A stretch of DNA of 12,684 nucleotides, taken from Trueperaceae bacterium. Lineage in GTDB: Bacteria; Deinococcota; Deinococci; Deinococcales; Trueperaceae. This document shows, in pieces, positions 1-6,959 of the stretch. Within the stretch, counting starts at the first letter, position 1. Every line of letters starts with the position of its first letter. Made by a program: the position numbers and the translations under genes. Under the pieces are notes generated by a model, which worked only from the letters and a program-made list of their open reading frames with translations, ran no database searches and had not been told where the DNA came from. The stretch spans positions 1 through 12,684 of the forward strand of contig JAGXHO010000247.1 in NCBI GenBank assembly GCA_024636105.1, read 5' to 3'.

Positions 1-689
1 GGGTGACCTACGAGAACCTGCTCCACTGCCTGCTCCCGCCCCAGACGGCGCTCCACCGAAGCCCCTACCGCGAGTGGATCGGTGCCCAGATCCGGGCCGA
101 CGTCTGGGGTTGGGTCTCCCCCGGAGATCCGGCTCGAGCGGCCGAGCTCGCCTGGCGCGACGCGCGGTTGAGCCACAGCGCCAACGGCATCTACGGCGAG
201 ATGTTCGTCGCAGCGATGGTCGCCCAGGCGTTCACGACCGACGAAGTCGCGGCCGTGGTGGAGGCCGGCCTGCAGATGATCCCCGAGGACAGCAGGCTCG
301 CCGAAGCGGTGCGCTTCGCGAGGGACCTTCCGGACCGAACGAGCGACTGGGAAGAGGCGCTGGACCTCCTCCACGCCCGCTACGGCCATTACCACTGGGT
401 CCACACCATCAACAACGCCGCGCTGGTGACGGCTGCGCTGCTCTTCGGCGAGGGCGACTTCGAACGCACCATCTGCAACGCCGTGATGGGCGGCTGGGAC
501 ACCGATTGCAACGGGGCCACCGTCGGCTCGATCATCGGCGTGATGCATGGGCCACCTGCGATCCCGGAGCGCTGGTCCGCGCCCCTTCGCAACCGCGTGC
601 GGACCAGCTTGAAGGGGTTCGACGACTCGCGCCTCGACGAGCTCGCCCAACGGACGCTCGCACAGGTGCCGAAGCACTACCTGTCGTAG
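1..689 (+). CDS. ADP-ribosylglycohydrolase-family protein, 3' part
   Basis: Partial: the frame is open to the left edge, and the GTG at position 3 is probably an internal codon. About 228 residues remain. The family signature is GGWDTDCNGATVGSIIG (about residues 163-179), equivalent to the metal-binding GGDTD motif of DraG/ARH-type hydrolases, with D166 and D168 as likely di-metal ligands. NGIYGEMFVAAMVAQAF (61-77) is the helix of this all-alpha fold that precedes the DTD part. Known family members hydrolyse N-glycosidic bonds of ADP-ribose conjugates in the cytoplasm. The WDTDCN variant is one I associate with homologues in sugar-catabolism clusters, where the substrate may be another N- or O-glycoside (inference). 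It ends with TAG 20 nt before the CoA-transferase, so it is probably co-transcribed with it. The N-terminal metal motif lies outside the window, so activity cannot be judged. Confidence 0.85.
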   Translation, partial: VTYENLLHCLLPPQTALHRSPYREWIGAQIRADVWGWVSPGDPARAAELAWRDARLSHSANGIYGEMFVAAMVAQAFTTDEVAAVVEAGLQMIPEDSRLAEAVRFARDLPDRTSDWEEALDLLHARYGHYHWVHTINNAALVTAALLFGEGDFERTICNAVMGGWDTDCNGATVGSIIGVMHGPPAIPERWSAPLRNRVRTSLKGFDDSRLDELAQRTLAQVPKHYLS

Positions 690-709
690 GAGAGAAGGGG
701 GAACGGCGC

Positions 710-1954
710 ATGGCCCAGTCCGCCAGCGAACCGCTCAGGGTGCAGGCCGGGCCGCTCGCCGGGCTCCGCATCGTCGACATGGCGACGATGATGGCCGCCC
801 CATGGGCCGCCACCTTCCTGGCGGACTACGGCGCCGACGTCATCAAGCTCGAGCACCCCAAGAGCGGCGACCACGCCCGCCAGTTCGGTCTCTCGAAAGA
901 CGGCGAGCCGGTGTTCTGGAAGACGCTGGCACGCAACAAGCGGTCGTTCTGCCTCGACCTCAAGAGCGAGGCGGGGATCGGTGTCTTCGAACGGCTGGTG
1001 GGCGGTGCGGACGTGGTGATCGAGAACTTCCGTCCTGGGGTCATGGGTCGCCTGGGCCTCGATTTCGGCCGACTGAGCGCACTCAACCCCCGGCTGGTGA
1101 TGCTCAGCGTCACCGGGTACGGCCAGGACGGCCCCTACGCCGACCGGGCCGGGTTCGGCACGCTCATCGAAGCGATGAGCGGCTTCGCCTTCTCCAACGG
1201 TCATCCGGACGGGCCGCCCACGCTGCCGGCCATCCCCCTGGCGGACGGCGTCGCCGGGGCCTTCGGGGCGCTCTCGGTGATGATGGCCCTGCGCGAGCGG
1301 GACGGCGACGGCAGCCCGGGCAGCGGCTCCGGCATGGGCCAGCACATCGACATGTCGCTCTTCGAGCCGCTCGCCCGGCTCATGGAGGGCCACGTGCTCG
1401 AGTACAGCGCTCTGGGACGGGTGCGCGGGCGGCTGGGCAACGCGAGCCTCACCTCGGCGCCGCGCAACGCCTACCGGGCGGCGGACGGAGCCTGGGTCGC
1501 CCTCTCCGCCAGCGCCCAACCGGTGTTCGAGCGGCTGATGGCCGCGGTCGGCCGACCCGAACTGGTGGACGATCCTCGCTTCGCCACGAACCACGCACGG
1601 ATCGAGCACCGCGAGACGCTCGATGAACTCTTGCAGGCGTGGATCGGTGCGCGGGGCCGGGACGAGGCGATCGAACACCTCTCGGCGAGCGGCGCGGCCG
1701 TGGGGCCCATCTACGACGTCTCGGAACTGCTGAGCGACCCGCAGGTACGAGCACGGGGTTCGTTCGAGACGCACCACGACCCGGTCCTGGGCGACGTGCA
1801 GGTCCCCGGCGTCGTCGCCCGTTTCTCGCGGACACCCGGGCGGGTGCGGCATCTGGGGCCCGCCAAGGGCGCCGCGACCGACGAGGTCCTGCACGAACTG
1901 GGCTACGACGAGGACGAGATCGCCCGGCTGCGCGCCGCGGGTGTGGTGGCATGA
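710..1954 (+). CDS. CaiB/BaiF family (class III) CoA-transferase
   Basis: A 414-residue protein, the normal length for a class III CoA-transferase. These enzymes move CoA between carboxylic acids through an acyl-aspartyl intermediate in the cytoplasm. The N terminus has LAGLRIVDMATMMAAPWAATFLADYGADVIKLEHP (about 16-50), the typical nucleotide-binding start of the family. It is followed by ARNKRSFCLDLK (74-85), DVVIENFRPGVM (101-112) and SVTGYGQDGPYADRAGFG (133-150). The probable catalytic aspartate is D179 in PLADGVAG, matching the Asp of formyl-CoA transferase and of alpha-methylacyl-CoA racemase relatives. The ATG at 710 is preceded by a purine-rich AGGAGAGAAGGGGG about 8 nt upstream. Longer starts in this frame would overlap the previous gene. 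The stop overlaps the next ATG (ATGA), so the CitE-like lyase is probably translationally coupled. The acyl substrate cannot be read from sequence; succinyl-CoA-dependent activation of a hydroxy- or dicarboxylic acid is an inference. Confidence 0.93.
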   Translation: MAQSASEPLRVQAGPLAGLRIVDMATMMAAPWAATFLADYGADVIKLEHPKSGDHARQFGLSKDGEPVFWKTLARNKRSFCLDLKSEAGIGVFERLVGGADVVIENFRPGVMGRLGLDFGRLSALNPRLVMLSVTGYGQDGPYADRAGFGTLIEAMSGFAFSNGHPDGPPTLPAIPLADGVAGAFGALSVMMALRERDGDGSPGSGSGMGQHIDMSLFEPLARLMEGHVLEYSALGRVRGRLGNASLTSAPRNAYRAADGAWVALSASAQPVFERLMAAVGRPELVDDPRFATNHARIEHRETLDELLQAWIGARGRDEAIEHLSASGAAVGPIYDVSELLSDPQVRARGSFETHHDPVLGDVQVPGVVARFSRTPGRVRHLGPAKGAATDEVLHELGYDEDEIARLRAAGVVA

Positions 1955-2823
1955 CGCCCGGCGGCGTTCCCCGTTCGCTCCTGTACGTCCCTGCGCACAA
2001 CGAGAAGATGATCGCCGGGGCGCCGCGGCGCGGCGCGCATGCGCTCATCCTCGACCTCGAGGACGCCGTTCCCGAGGACGCCAAGGTCCTGGCTCGAGAA
2101 CGACTCGCCCAGTCCGTGCGAACGGTCGGCGCTGGAGGCGCGCTCGTGCTCGTGCGCAGCAACGCGCGGTGGGACCTGGCCTGGCGCGACCTGGAGGCGG
2201 CCGCAGCCGCCGGCGCCGGGGGTCTGTTGCTGCCCAAGGTCGACGCCCCCGCCGTGGTGGACGTGTTGGGCGCCTACCTGGTCGAGTTGGAGGAACGCTT
2301 CGACCGGCCGCCACTGGCCCTGTTGCTGACCATCGAGAGCGCCCGCGGCCTGGAAGCGGTCGCGGCCATCGCGGCGGCCCTGGCCGGCCTGCCCTCCGCC
2401 CGTGATCGCCTGACCGCCCTCGTGCCCGGGAACGAAGACCTGAGCCTCTCGCTGCGCATGGAGCCGACGCCCGAGCTGATGGCGGGGGCGCTCTGGCCAC
2501 TCTTCGTCGCCGCCCGAGCGCACGGCCATGCCCTGATCGGCTCCGTGGGCAGCGGCGCCGACTACCGCGACCTCGCGGCCTACCGCGGTCGGGTGGAGCT
2601 CGCGCGCGCGTACGGCTTCGAGGGCACGACCTGCATCCATCCATCTCAGGTCACCGTCGCGAACGAGGCCTACCGCCCGTCGGGTCCGGAACTCGAGTGG
2701 GCGCGCACGGTGGTCGCCGCGTTCGAGGCGCGCGGTGGCGAGGCCGTGGGGGTCGACGGGCAGATGATCGACCGGCCGGTCTACGCGCGCGCGAAGCGGT
2801 TGGTCGACGAGGCGGAGTCATGA
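1951..2823 (+). CDS. HpcH/HpaI aldolase, CitE-like acyl-CoA lyase
   Basis: A 290-residue protein of the citrate lyase beta-subunit-like (CitE) branch of the HpcH/HpaI TIM barrels. Known members cleave or form (S)-citramalyl-CoA, malyl-CoA or related 3-hydroxyacyl-CoAs with Mg2+. Motifs in order: RSLLYVPA (8-15), ALILDLEDAVP (31-41), the substrate arginine R69 in LVRSN, LLLPKVD (92-98), TIESARGL (127-134; E129 a likely metal ligand), GNEDLS (160-165; D163 a likely second ligand) and GFEGTTCIHPSQV (222-234). The ATG at 1951 lies inside the overlap with the CoA-transferase stop. That fits a CoA-activation step followed by a C-C cleavage step, as in itaconate/citramalate degradation, although no hydratase gene lies between them as it does in that pathway. 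TGA at 2821-2823 overlaps another ATG at 2820. Family assignment is firm; the exact substrate is not. Confidence 0.92.
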   Translation: MTPGGVPRSLLYVPAHNEKMIAGAPRRGAHALILDLEDAVPEDAKVLARERLAQSVRTVGAGGALVLVRSNARWDLAWRDLEAAAAAGAGGLLLPKVDAPAVVDVLGAYLVELEERFDRPPLALLLTIESARGLEAVAAIAAALAGLPSARDRLTALVPGNEDLSLSLRMEPTPELMAGALWPLFVAARAHGHALIGSVGSGADYRDLAAYRGRVELARAYGFEGTTCIHPSQVTVANEAYRPSGPELEWARTVVAAFEARGGEAVGVDGQMIDRPVYARAKRLVDEAES

Positions 2824-2876
2824 GCCGTCCCCGCTGCGCGGCGCTTGGCCCTCTCGCGAACTCCGCCAGCGCGTGA
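2820..2876 (+). other. Possible 18-codon coupling ORF
   Basis: A tiny frame, MSRPRCAALGPLANSASA, starts at an ATG overlapping the TGA of the CitE-like gene (ATGA) and ends at a TGA overlapping the GTG of the barrel/FGE-like gene (GTGA). It exactly bridges the 49-nt gap between the two large genes. It could be a leader that carries ribosomes to a start lacking a Shine-Dalgarno. Alternatively, it could show that the downstream gene really begins at 2820 and a frameshift (natural or a sequence error) separates the two parts, since the downstream frame is also open upstream of its GTG. Both readings are inference; the double overlap is directly visible. Confidence 0.3.
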
Positions 2877-4846
2877 AGCCGCCCTTCTACGCGCCCAGGC
2901 CGCTCGACCTGCCGACCGAGGTGCCGCTCGACCCGAACGCGACGCTCGCAGGACTCGACGAGGCCAAGATCTTCGCCGCACCCGGCGACCCGACGCAGTG
3001 GCCGACCTGGCGATCCCAGCTGCAGCGGTGGCGCCGCGAGGCCCGTGCTCGGGTGGGTTATACCGCCGAGCGCTACACCGCGCTCGCGCGGCCGGACTTC
3101 GTGCTCGCCCTGACGAACCTCTGGGATGGAGTCCTCTACGACGCTCGCGACGAGGCGTTCACGCCACAGGAGTTCGTGGAGCAGGCGCAGCGCGAGTTCG
3201 GAGGCTTCGACGGTGTCATCCTCTGGAGCGCCTACCCGGTCGTAGGGATCGACGAGCGCCGCCAACTGGAGTTCTACCTCCAGATCCCAGAGCTCCCGAA
3301 CGTGATCGCCGCGCTCAAGCAGCGCGGCCTCCACGTCTACCTGCCCTACTATCCGTGGGCCACCGGTGCCGATGCCGTCTCGACCGACGAACTGGTCGCG
3401 TGCGTGCGCCATCTGGACGTGGACGGCCTGTTCCTCGACACCGCGAAGGAGGGGAACCCGGAGCTGCGCGAGCTGTTGGACTCCGTGTCCCCCGAACTCG
3501 TGATGGGGGGCGAGTCGCGCGTACCCCTCGCCCGGATCGAGGACCACCAGATGTCCTGGGCCCAATGGTTCGCCGACTCCTCCGTGCCGGGGGTACTGCG
3601 CGCGAAGTGGCTGGAACGCCGCCACCTCCTGCATCACACCCGCCGCTGGCACCGCAGCCACCGCGAGGAACTCCATTCGGCCTGGCTCAACGGCAGCGGC
3701 CTCCTGGTGTGGGAAGACGTCTTCGGCGTCTGGGTGGGCTGGAGCGAGGCCGACAAGGCGATGCTCCGATCGATGCGGCCCGTGCAGCGCGAGATGTCGC
3801 CGTGGCTCACGAGCGACGCGTGGACGCCGTTGGCCGACCACCCGGGTTCCGGATCGACGGTCTTCGCGTCGCGCTGGGCGCACGACGGCACCCGACTGTG
3901 GACGATCGTCAACAAGGGCGGACCCGTCGACGGCGACTGGCTGCACGTGGCCGAAGGCGAAGGCTTCGAGTGGGCCGAACTGACGGGTCCGAGGGAGCTT
4001 ACCGTGCGGCGGATGGCCGACGGCGGTGTCGCGGTGGGCGGCAAGCTCGAAGAGGGCGCGGTCGCGGCCGTGCTCGCGACGCCCGGCACGATCGTCCCGC
4101 GCCGAGCGCTAGGCCCGCGCCAGGCCGACCGTCCGCCGGAGACGGCGTCGTTCCCGATGCGGATCGCGGTGCGCCGCCCGACGCGGTTCGCTCGTGCCGC
4201 CGAGCCTCCTGCAGGGTTCGCGGCCGTGGCGGGCGGATCGTTCGACCTGAACGTGGCCTATCGGCTGCGGGAGACCGGGCTGTACGGCGAAGCCCCGTTC
4301 GTCGACGAGTGGAAACCTCCGCTCGGCAGCCGGCTCCATGGCCCGGCCAGCGCCCTTCGTTCCGTCGAGCTCGGCAACTTCGCGATCGCGGAGCTCGAGG
4401 TGAGCAGCGGTGAGTTCGAGCGCTTCCTCGAGGCGACCGCGTACCGGCCCAAGCGGCCTGAGCGCTTCCACGACGATTGGATCGACGGACGGCCGGGCGA
4501 CCCAAGCGCGCCCGTGGCCCACGTCGACCTCACGGACGCACGCGCGTACGCAGCGTGGCGTGGATGGCGCTTGCCCACCGAGGACGAGTGGCAGCTCGCG
4601 GCCGAACGCGGGCTCGTCGGCCGGCGTCGGCCGCTCGTGTGGAACCTCACGGAGAGCGAGCACGACGACGGACGCACGCGCTTCGTCATCCTCAAGGGCG
4701 GCAGCGACTTCCGCAACGACACCTCGGAGTGGTACTTCGACGGCGGACCAAAGCCCCCGGAGTTCTCCGCGAAGCTGCTGCTGCTCCCGGCTGGCACGAG
4801 TCGGTCGCCCCACGTGGGCTTCCGCTGTGCCGTCGACCTCACGTGA
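2873..4846 (+). CDS. Glycoside-hydrolase-like barrel fused to FGE/SUMF1-like domain
   Basis: A 657-residue two-part protein. Residues about 70-420 look like a glycoside-hydrolase TIM barrel with a beta-rich tail. They include FVLALTNLWDGVLYD (76-90), GVILWSAYP (114-122), LHVYLPYYPWATG (153-165), VDGLFLDTAKEG (183-194; D189 a possible catalytic acid), ELVMGGESR (208-216; E214) and LLVWEDVFG (277-285). Residues about 450-657 resemble formylglycine-generating enzyme / sulfatase-modifying factor: AGFAAVAGGSFDL, VELGNFAIAELEVSSGEFERF (498-518), AWRGWRLPTEDEWQLAAE (561-578), VWNLTES, ILKGGSDF (606-613) and GFRCAVD at the end. The two redox cysteines that follow GGS in true FGEs are absent; C652 in GFRC is the only cysteine in this half. 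No signal peptide is visible. The GTG start at 2873 has no clear Shine-Dalgarno, but it overlaps the stop of an 18-codon frame that begins at 2820. The fold of the first half is less certain than that of the second. It is probably a carbohydrate-active protein, perhaps with the FGE-like fold used for binding. Confidence 0.75.
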   Translation: MKPPFYAPRPLDLPTEVPLDPNATLAGLDEAKIFAAPGDPTQWPTWRSQLQRWRREARARVGYTAERYTALARPDFVLALTNLWDGVLYDARDEAFTPQEFVEQAQREFGGFDGVILWSAYPVVGIDERRQLEFYLQIPELPNVIAALKQRGLHVYLPYYPWATGADAVSTDELVACVRHLDVDGLFLDTAKEGNPELRELLDSVSPELVMGGESRVPLARIEDHQMSWAQWFADSSVPGVLRAKWLERRHLLHHTRRWHRSHREELHSAWLNGSGLLVWEDVFGVWVGWSEADKAMLRSMRPVQREMSPWLTSDAWTPLADHPGSGSTVFASRWAHDGTRLWTIVNKGGPVDGDWLHVAEGEGFEWAELTGPRELTVRRMADGGVAVGGKLEEGAVAAVLATPGTIVPRRALGPRQADRPPETASFPMRIAVRRPTRFARAAEPPAGFAAVAGGSFDLNVAYRLRETGLYGEAPFVDEWKPPLGSRLHGPASALRSVELGNFAIAELEVSSGEFERFLEATAYRPKRPERFHDDWIDGRPGDPSAPVAHVDLTDARAYAAWRGWRLPTEDEWQLAAERGLVGRRRPLVWNLTESEHDDGRTRFVILKGGSDFRNDTSEWYFDGGPKPPEFSAKLLLLPAGTSRSPHVGFRCAVDLT

Positions 4847-4877
4847 AGCACCAGCACCGGTTCTCGAAAGGATCACC

Positions 4878-5741
4878 ATGAAACCAGCCCTCGCGCTCCT
4901 TACCGCCGCCTTCGTGCTCGCCGGCACGGCGCTCGCCGGCACGATCACCACCTTCGAGTTCGATTCGTCGACGCTCGGGCGGACCTGGGCCTTCAACGTC
5001 TACCTCCCCGATGGGTACCAGGGGTCGGACCTCGAGTACGCCGTGATCTACCTCCTCCACGGAACCGGCGGCGACGAGTCCTCCTGGGACGGGGGCATGG
5101 ACCTGATCGACGACCTGGTGGCGTCCGGCGCCATCCCGCCCGTGATCGCCGTGGCGCCCGCCTCCGGCCGCAGCTGGTGGGTCGACACGATCGAGCCCTT
5201 CGAGACGGCGTTCGTCGAGGACCTCATCCCCCACGTCGACGCGACGTTCCGGACGATCGAGGACCGCGGGGGGCGTGCGGTGGTCGGGCTGTCGATGGGG
5301 GGCTACGGGGCGCTGCGGTACGCGCTCGTGCACTCCGACGTGTTCCGCACCGCGACGATCCTGAGCGCCGCCGTCTACGCCGAGCAGCCGCCCCTCGGTT
5401 CGAGCGCGCGGAGCACGGGCGCGTTCGGCACGCCGTTCGATCCGGACCTGTGGGCCGAGCGCAACTACCCCGCGGCGCTCGAGGGGTACCTCGCCCGGGG
5501 CTTGGAGGTGCCGGTCTTCATCGGCGTGGGCGACGACGACTGGAACGAGCCCGAGGGCTGGGCCTACAACGTCGAGTATCAGGCCACCCTGCTCTTCCAG
5601 CGGCTGAACAAGGAGGCGGGTAGCGCGGCCGAGCTCCGCGTGATCGACGGCGGCCACGACTGGGACGCCTGGGAGCACCTGTTGGTCGAGGCGCTGCCGT
5701 ACATGAGCCGGTACCTGAGGGTCCCGCGGTCGCGTCGGTGA
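4878..5741 (+). CDS. Secreted esterase-D-like alpha/beta hydrolase
   Basis: A 287-residue protein of the putative-esterase family (acetyl-xylan / feruloyl esterase and mycolyltransferase-like). It begins with a Sec signal peptide, MKPALALLTAAFVLAGTALA, with likely cleavage after A20, so it should act outside the cytoplasm. Oxyanion and strand motif: YLLHGTGGDESSW (58-70). Nucleophile elbow: VVGLSMGGYGALRYAL, with S139. Acid candidates: D219-D221 in FIGVGDDD. Base: H260 in IDGGHDWDAWEHLL, the usual GGHxW context. The whole catalytic triad is therefore present. The ATG at 4878 has an AAAGGA element about 7 nt upstream and lies 31 nt after the previous stop. It is the last gene of the five-gene + strand run and meets the CAP gene tail to tail. 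Ester-linked carbohydrate or polymer side groups are the expected substrates, by family and context. Confidence 0.9.
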   Translation: MKPALALLTAAFVLAGTALAGTITTFEFDSSTLGRTWAFNVYLPDGYQGSDLEYAVIYLLHGTGGDESSWDGGMDLIDDLVASGAIPPVIAVAPASGRSWWVDTIEPFETAFVEDLIPHVDATFRTIEDRGGRAVVGLSMGGYGALRYALVHSDVFRTATILSAAVYAEQPPLGSSARSTGAFGTPFDPDLWAERNYPAALEGYLARGLEVPVFIGVGDDDWNEPEGWAYNVEYQATLLFQRLNKEAGSAAELRVIDGGHDWDAWEHLLVEALPYMSRYLRVPRSRR

Positions 5742-5757
5742 CGCTCGTGCGGAGCGT
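5741..5757. terminator. Short hairpin between convergent genes
   Basis: A perfect 6-bp inverted repeat, ACGCTC / GAGCGT with loop GTGCG, sits between the esterase stop and the tail of the CAP gene on the opposite strand. It could help end transcription from both sides, but no T-tract follows on either strand, so intrinsic termination is uncertain. Confidence 0.2.
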
Positions 5758-5771
5758 TCGAGGTCGGCCGC

Positions 5772-6854
5772 TTACCTGAGTTCCACGAACCCATCCCGCA
5801 CGCCGACCTCGACCCGATGCACCAACCGCACCCGCCCGTCGCCCTGCCGCACCCCCACCTCCAGCGACCGCACCCCGGGGCGACCCGGCACCCGCACGAC
5901 CACGTTCGTCCCCGTGACCGTCGTTGGCACGAAGCCGCCATCGAGCAGCACGACGAGGTCGTGCGCGGGACGCTCGAAGGCCAACTGCACGGCGACGTCG
6001 CGGACGGGATCCGTCGACGTGTACCGCTCGACGCGCGCCATCGGCCGATCGGTTTGCCAATCCCGCGTCCACGCGCGCGTGGCGGGATCGAACCAGCCGC
6101 TCTGCTGGCCGATGAAGCCTCCGCTGCGGTCCTGCGTCCACGCGACGCGCAGGTGGGTGGGCGCCGCGGCGCCGACGCCCTCGACCACGACGGTCGCGAA
6201 CCCTCCGGCCGCCACTTCGACGGGGTCGCTCCGCACGCCGACGCCGTCCACCCACACCCAACCCGCGGCCGTGGCCTCGACCTCCATGTGGACCGCCACC
6301 CCGCTGTCGGCCGCCCACGTGGCGTGCGCGAAGGCGAGCGGGTTGGGGTCGGCCGCGAAGACCTGCACCACGTAGGCGCGCCCGTCGCTCCCTTCGGCGA
6401 GCCCGAAGCCAACGTGCGTCCACTCGGGATGCACCAGGTTGGCGCGGTGCCCCGGGCTCGCCATCCAGCCGGCGATGACCCGATCCGCGACGTCCAGGTC
6501 CCGAATCGAGACGGCCGCCAGGTTCTCGCCGACGGACACCTGCGCGCCGCCGACCATCGACACCCGCTGGTCGACCCCTTGCCGTCCCGGCGTCGGGCTG
6601 ACGTGGCCGAAGAAGGCGAGCCGCACCATCTCCTCGGCGTGGTGCCGCGCCGCCTGCGCGAGCACGGCGCTGACGGCGACGGGCGCCAGCCCCTCCCGAA
6701 GACGCTCGGCGTTGGTCAGGTCCACGAGGCGCGCCTCGAGGTAGTGCTCCGGTAGGACCGGCAGCGAGGTGGGTACGGGCGTCTGGGCGACGGACCACGC
6801 CACGACGCCAAGCGCCAATGCGATCCAGCACCGCAGCCGAGCGGGTATCGCCAT
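5772..6854 (-). CDS. Secreted CAP-domain (SCP/PR1-like) protein
   Basis: A 360-residue protein with a signal peptide (MAIPARLRCWIALALGVVAWSVA, probable cleavage near residue 23). The CAP domain follows at about 36-168: LVDLTNAERLREGLAPVAVS (43-62), ARHHAEEMVRLAFFGHVSPTPG (69-90), VGENLAAV (108-115), AGWMASPGHRANLVHPEWTHVGFGLA (128-153) and YVVQVFA. Histidine and glutamate residues of the CAP cavity are present (H72, H84, E110, H136). Known bacterial CAP proteins are secreted; functions reported for the family include lipid or sterol binding and, in some members, protease-like activity, and none can be assigned here. Residues about 170-360 form a beta-rich extension with repeated V-x-V strand patterns that I do not recognise. 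The ATG at 6854 (reading leftwards) has no Shine-Dalgarno but has TAGCAT 7 nt upstream, fitting a leaderless transcript. The gene stands alone between the esterase (convergent) and a gene of unknown function. Confidence 0.88.
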   Translation of the reverse strand: MAIPARLRCWIALALGVVAWSVAQTPVPTSLPVLPEHYLEARLVDLTNAERLREGLAPVAVSAVLAQAARHHAEEMVRLAFFGHVSPTPGRQGVDQRVSMVGGAQVSVGENLAAVSIRDLDVADRVIAGWMASPGHRANLVHPEWTHVGFGLAEGSDGRAYVVQVFAADPNPLAFAHATWAADSGVAVHMEVEATAAGWVWVDGVGVRSDPVEVAAGGFATVVVEGVGAAAPTHLRVAWTQDRSGGFIGQQSGWFDPATRAWTRDWQTDRPMARVERYTSTDPVRDVAVQLAFERPAHDLVVLLDGGFVPTTVTGTNVVVRVPGRPGVRSLEVGVRQGDGRVRLVHRVEVGVRDGFVELR

Positions 6855-6861
6855 GAATCGA

Positions 6862-6867
6862 ATGCTA
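6862..6867 (-). promoter_or_regulatory. Putative leaderless -10 box (CAP gene)
   Basis: TAGCAT on the - strand ends 7 nt before the CAP gene ATG, the spacing expected when transcription starts at or next to the start codon. No good -35 is visible 15-18 bp further up, so this is a moderate call. Confidence 0.4.
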
Positions 6868-6915
6868 CGGCGCCGTCCTGCACATCGATGGAGGGGTCTT
6901 CACGACCGGCCGGTT

Positions 6916-6951
6916 ACGTCCGGGGTGATCACCGGTGATCACCCCGGACGT
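6916..6951. repeat. Perfect 36-bp palindrome
   Basis: Eighteen bases, ACGTCCGGGGTGATCACC, are followed immediately by their exact reverse complement. The centre consists of two tandem copies of the self-complementary decamer GGTGATCACC (6924-6933 and 6934-6943). In RNA it would fold to a 16-bp stem with a CCGG loop. It begins 8 nt after the stop of the 377-residue gene and lies about 61 nt upstream of the CAP gene start, both on the - strand. It could be a transcription-ending or mRNA-stabilising hairpin (no T-tract follows on either strand), or a tandem operator for a dimeric regulator. Confidence 0.85.
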
Positions 6952-6959
6952 CGAGTCGC

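Noticed and set aside
677..1894. Long open frame on the - strand opposite the CoA-transferase
   Set aside because: Arginine/histidine-rich mirror of a clear coding strand in high-GC DNA; the + strand protein has full family motifs.
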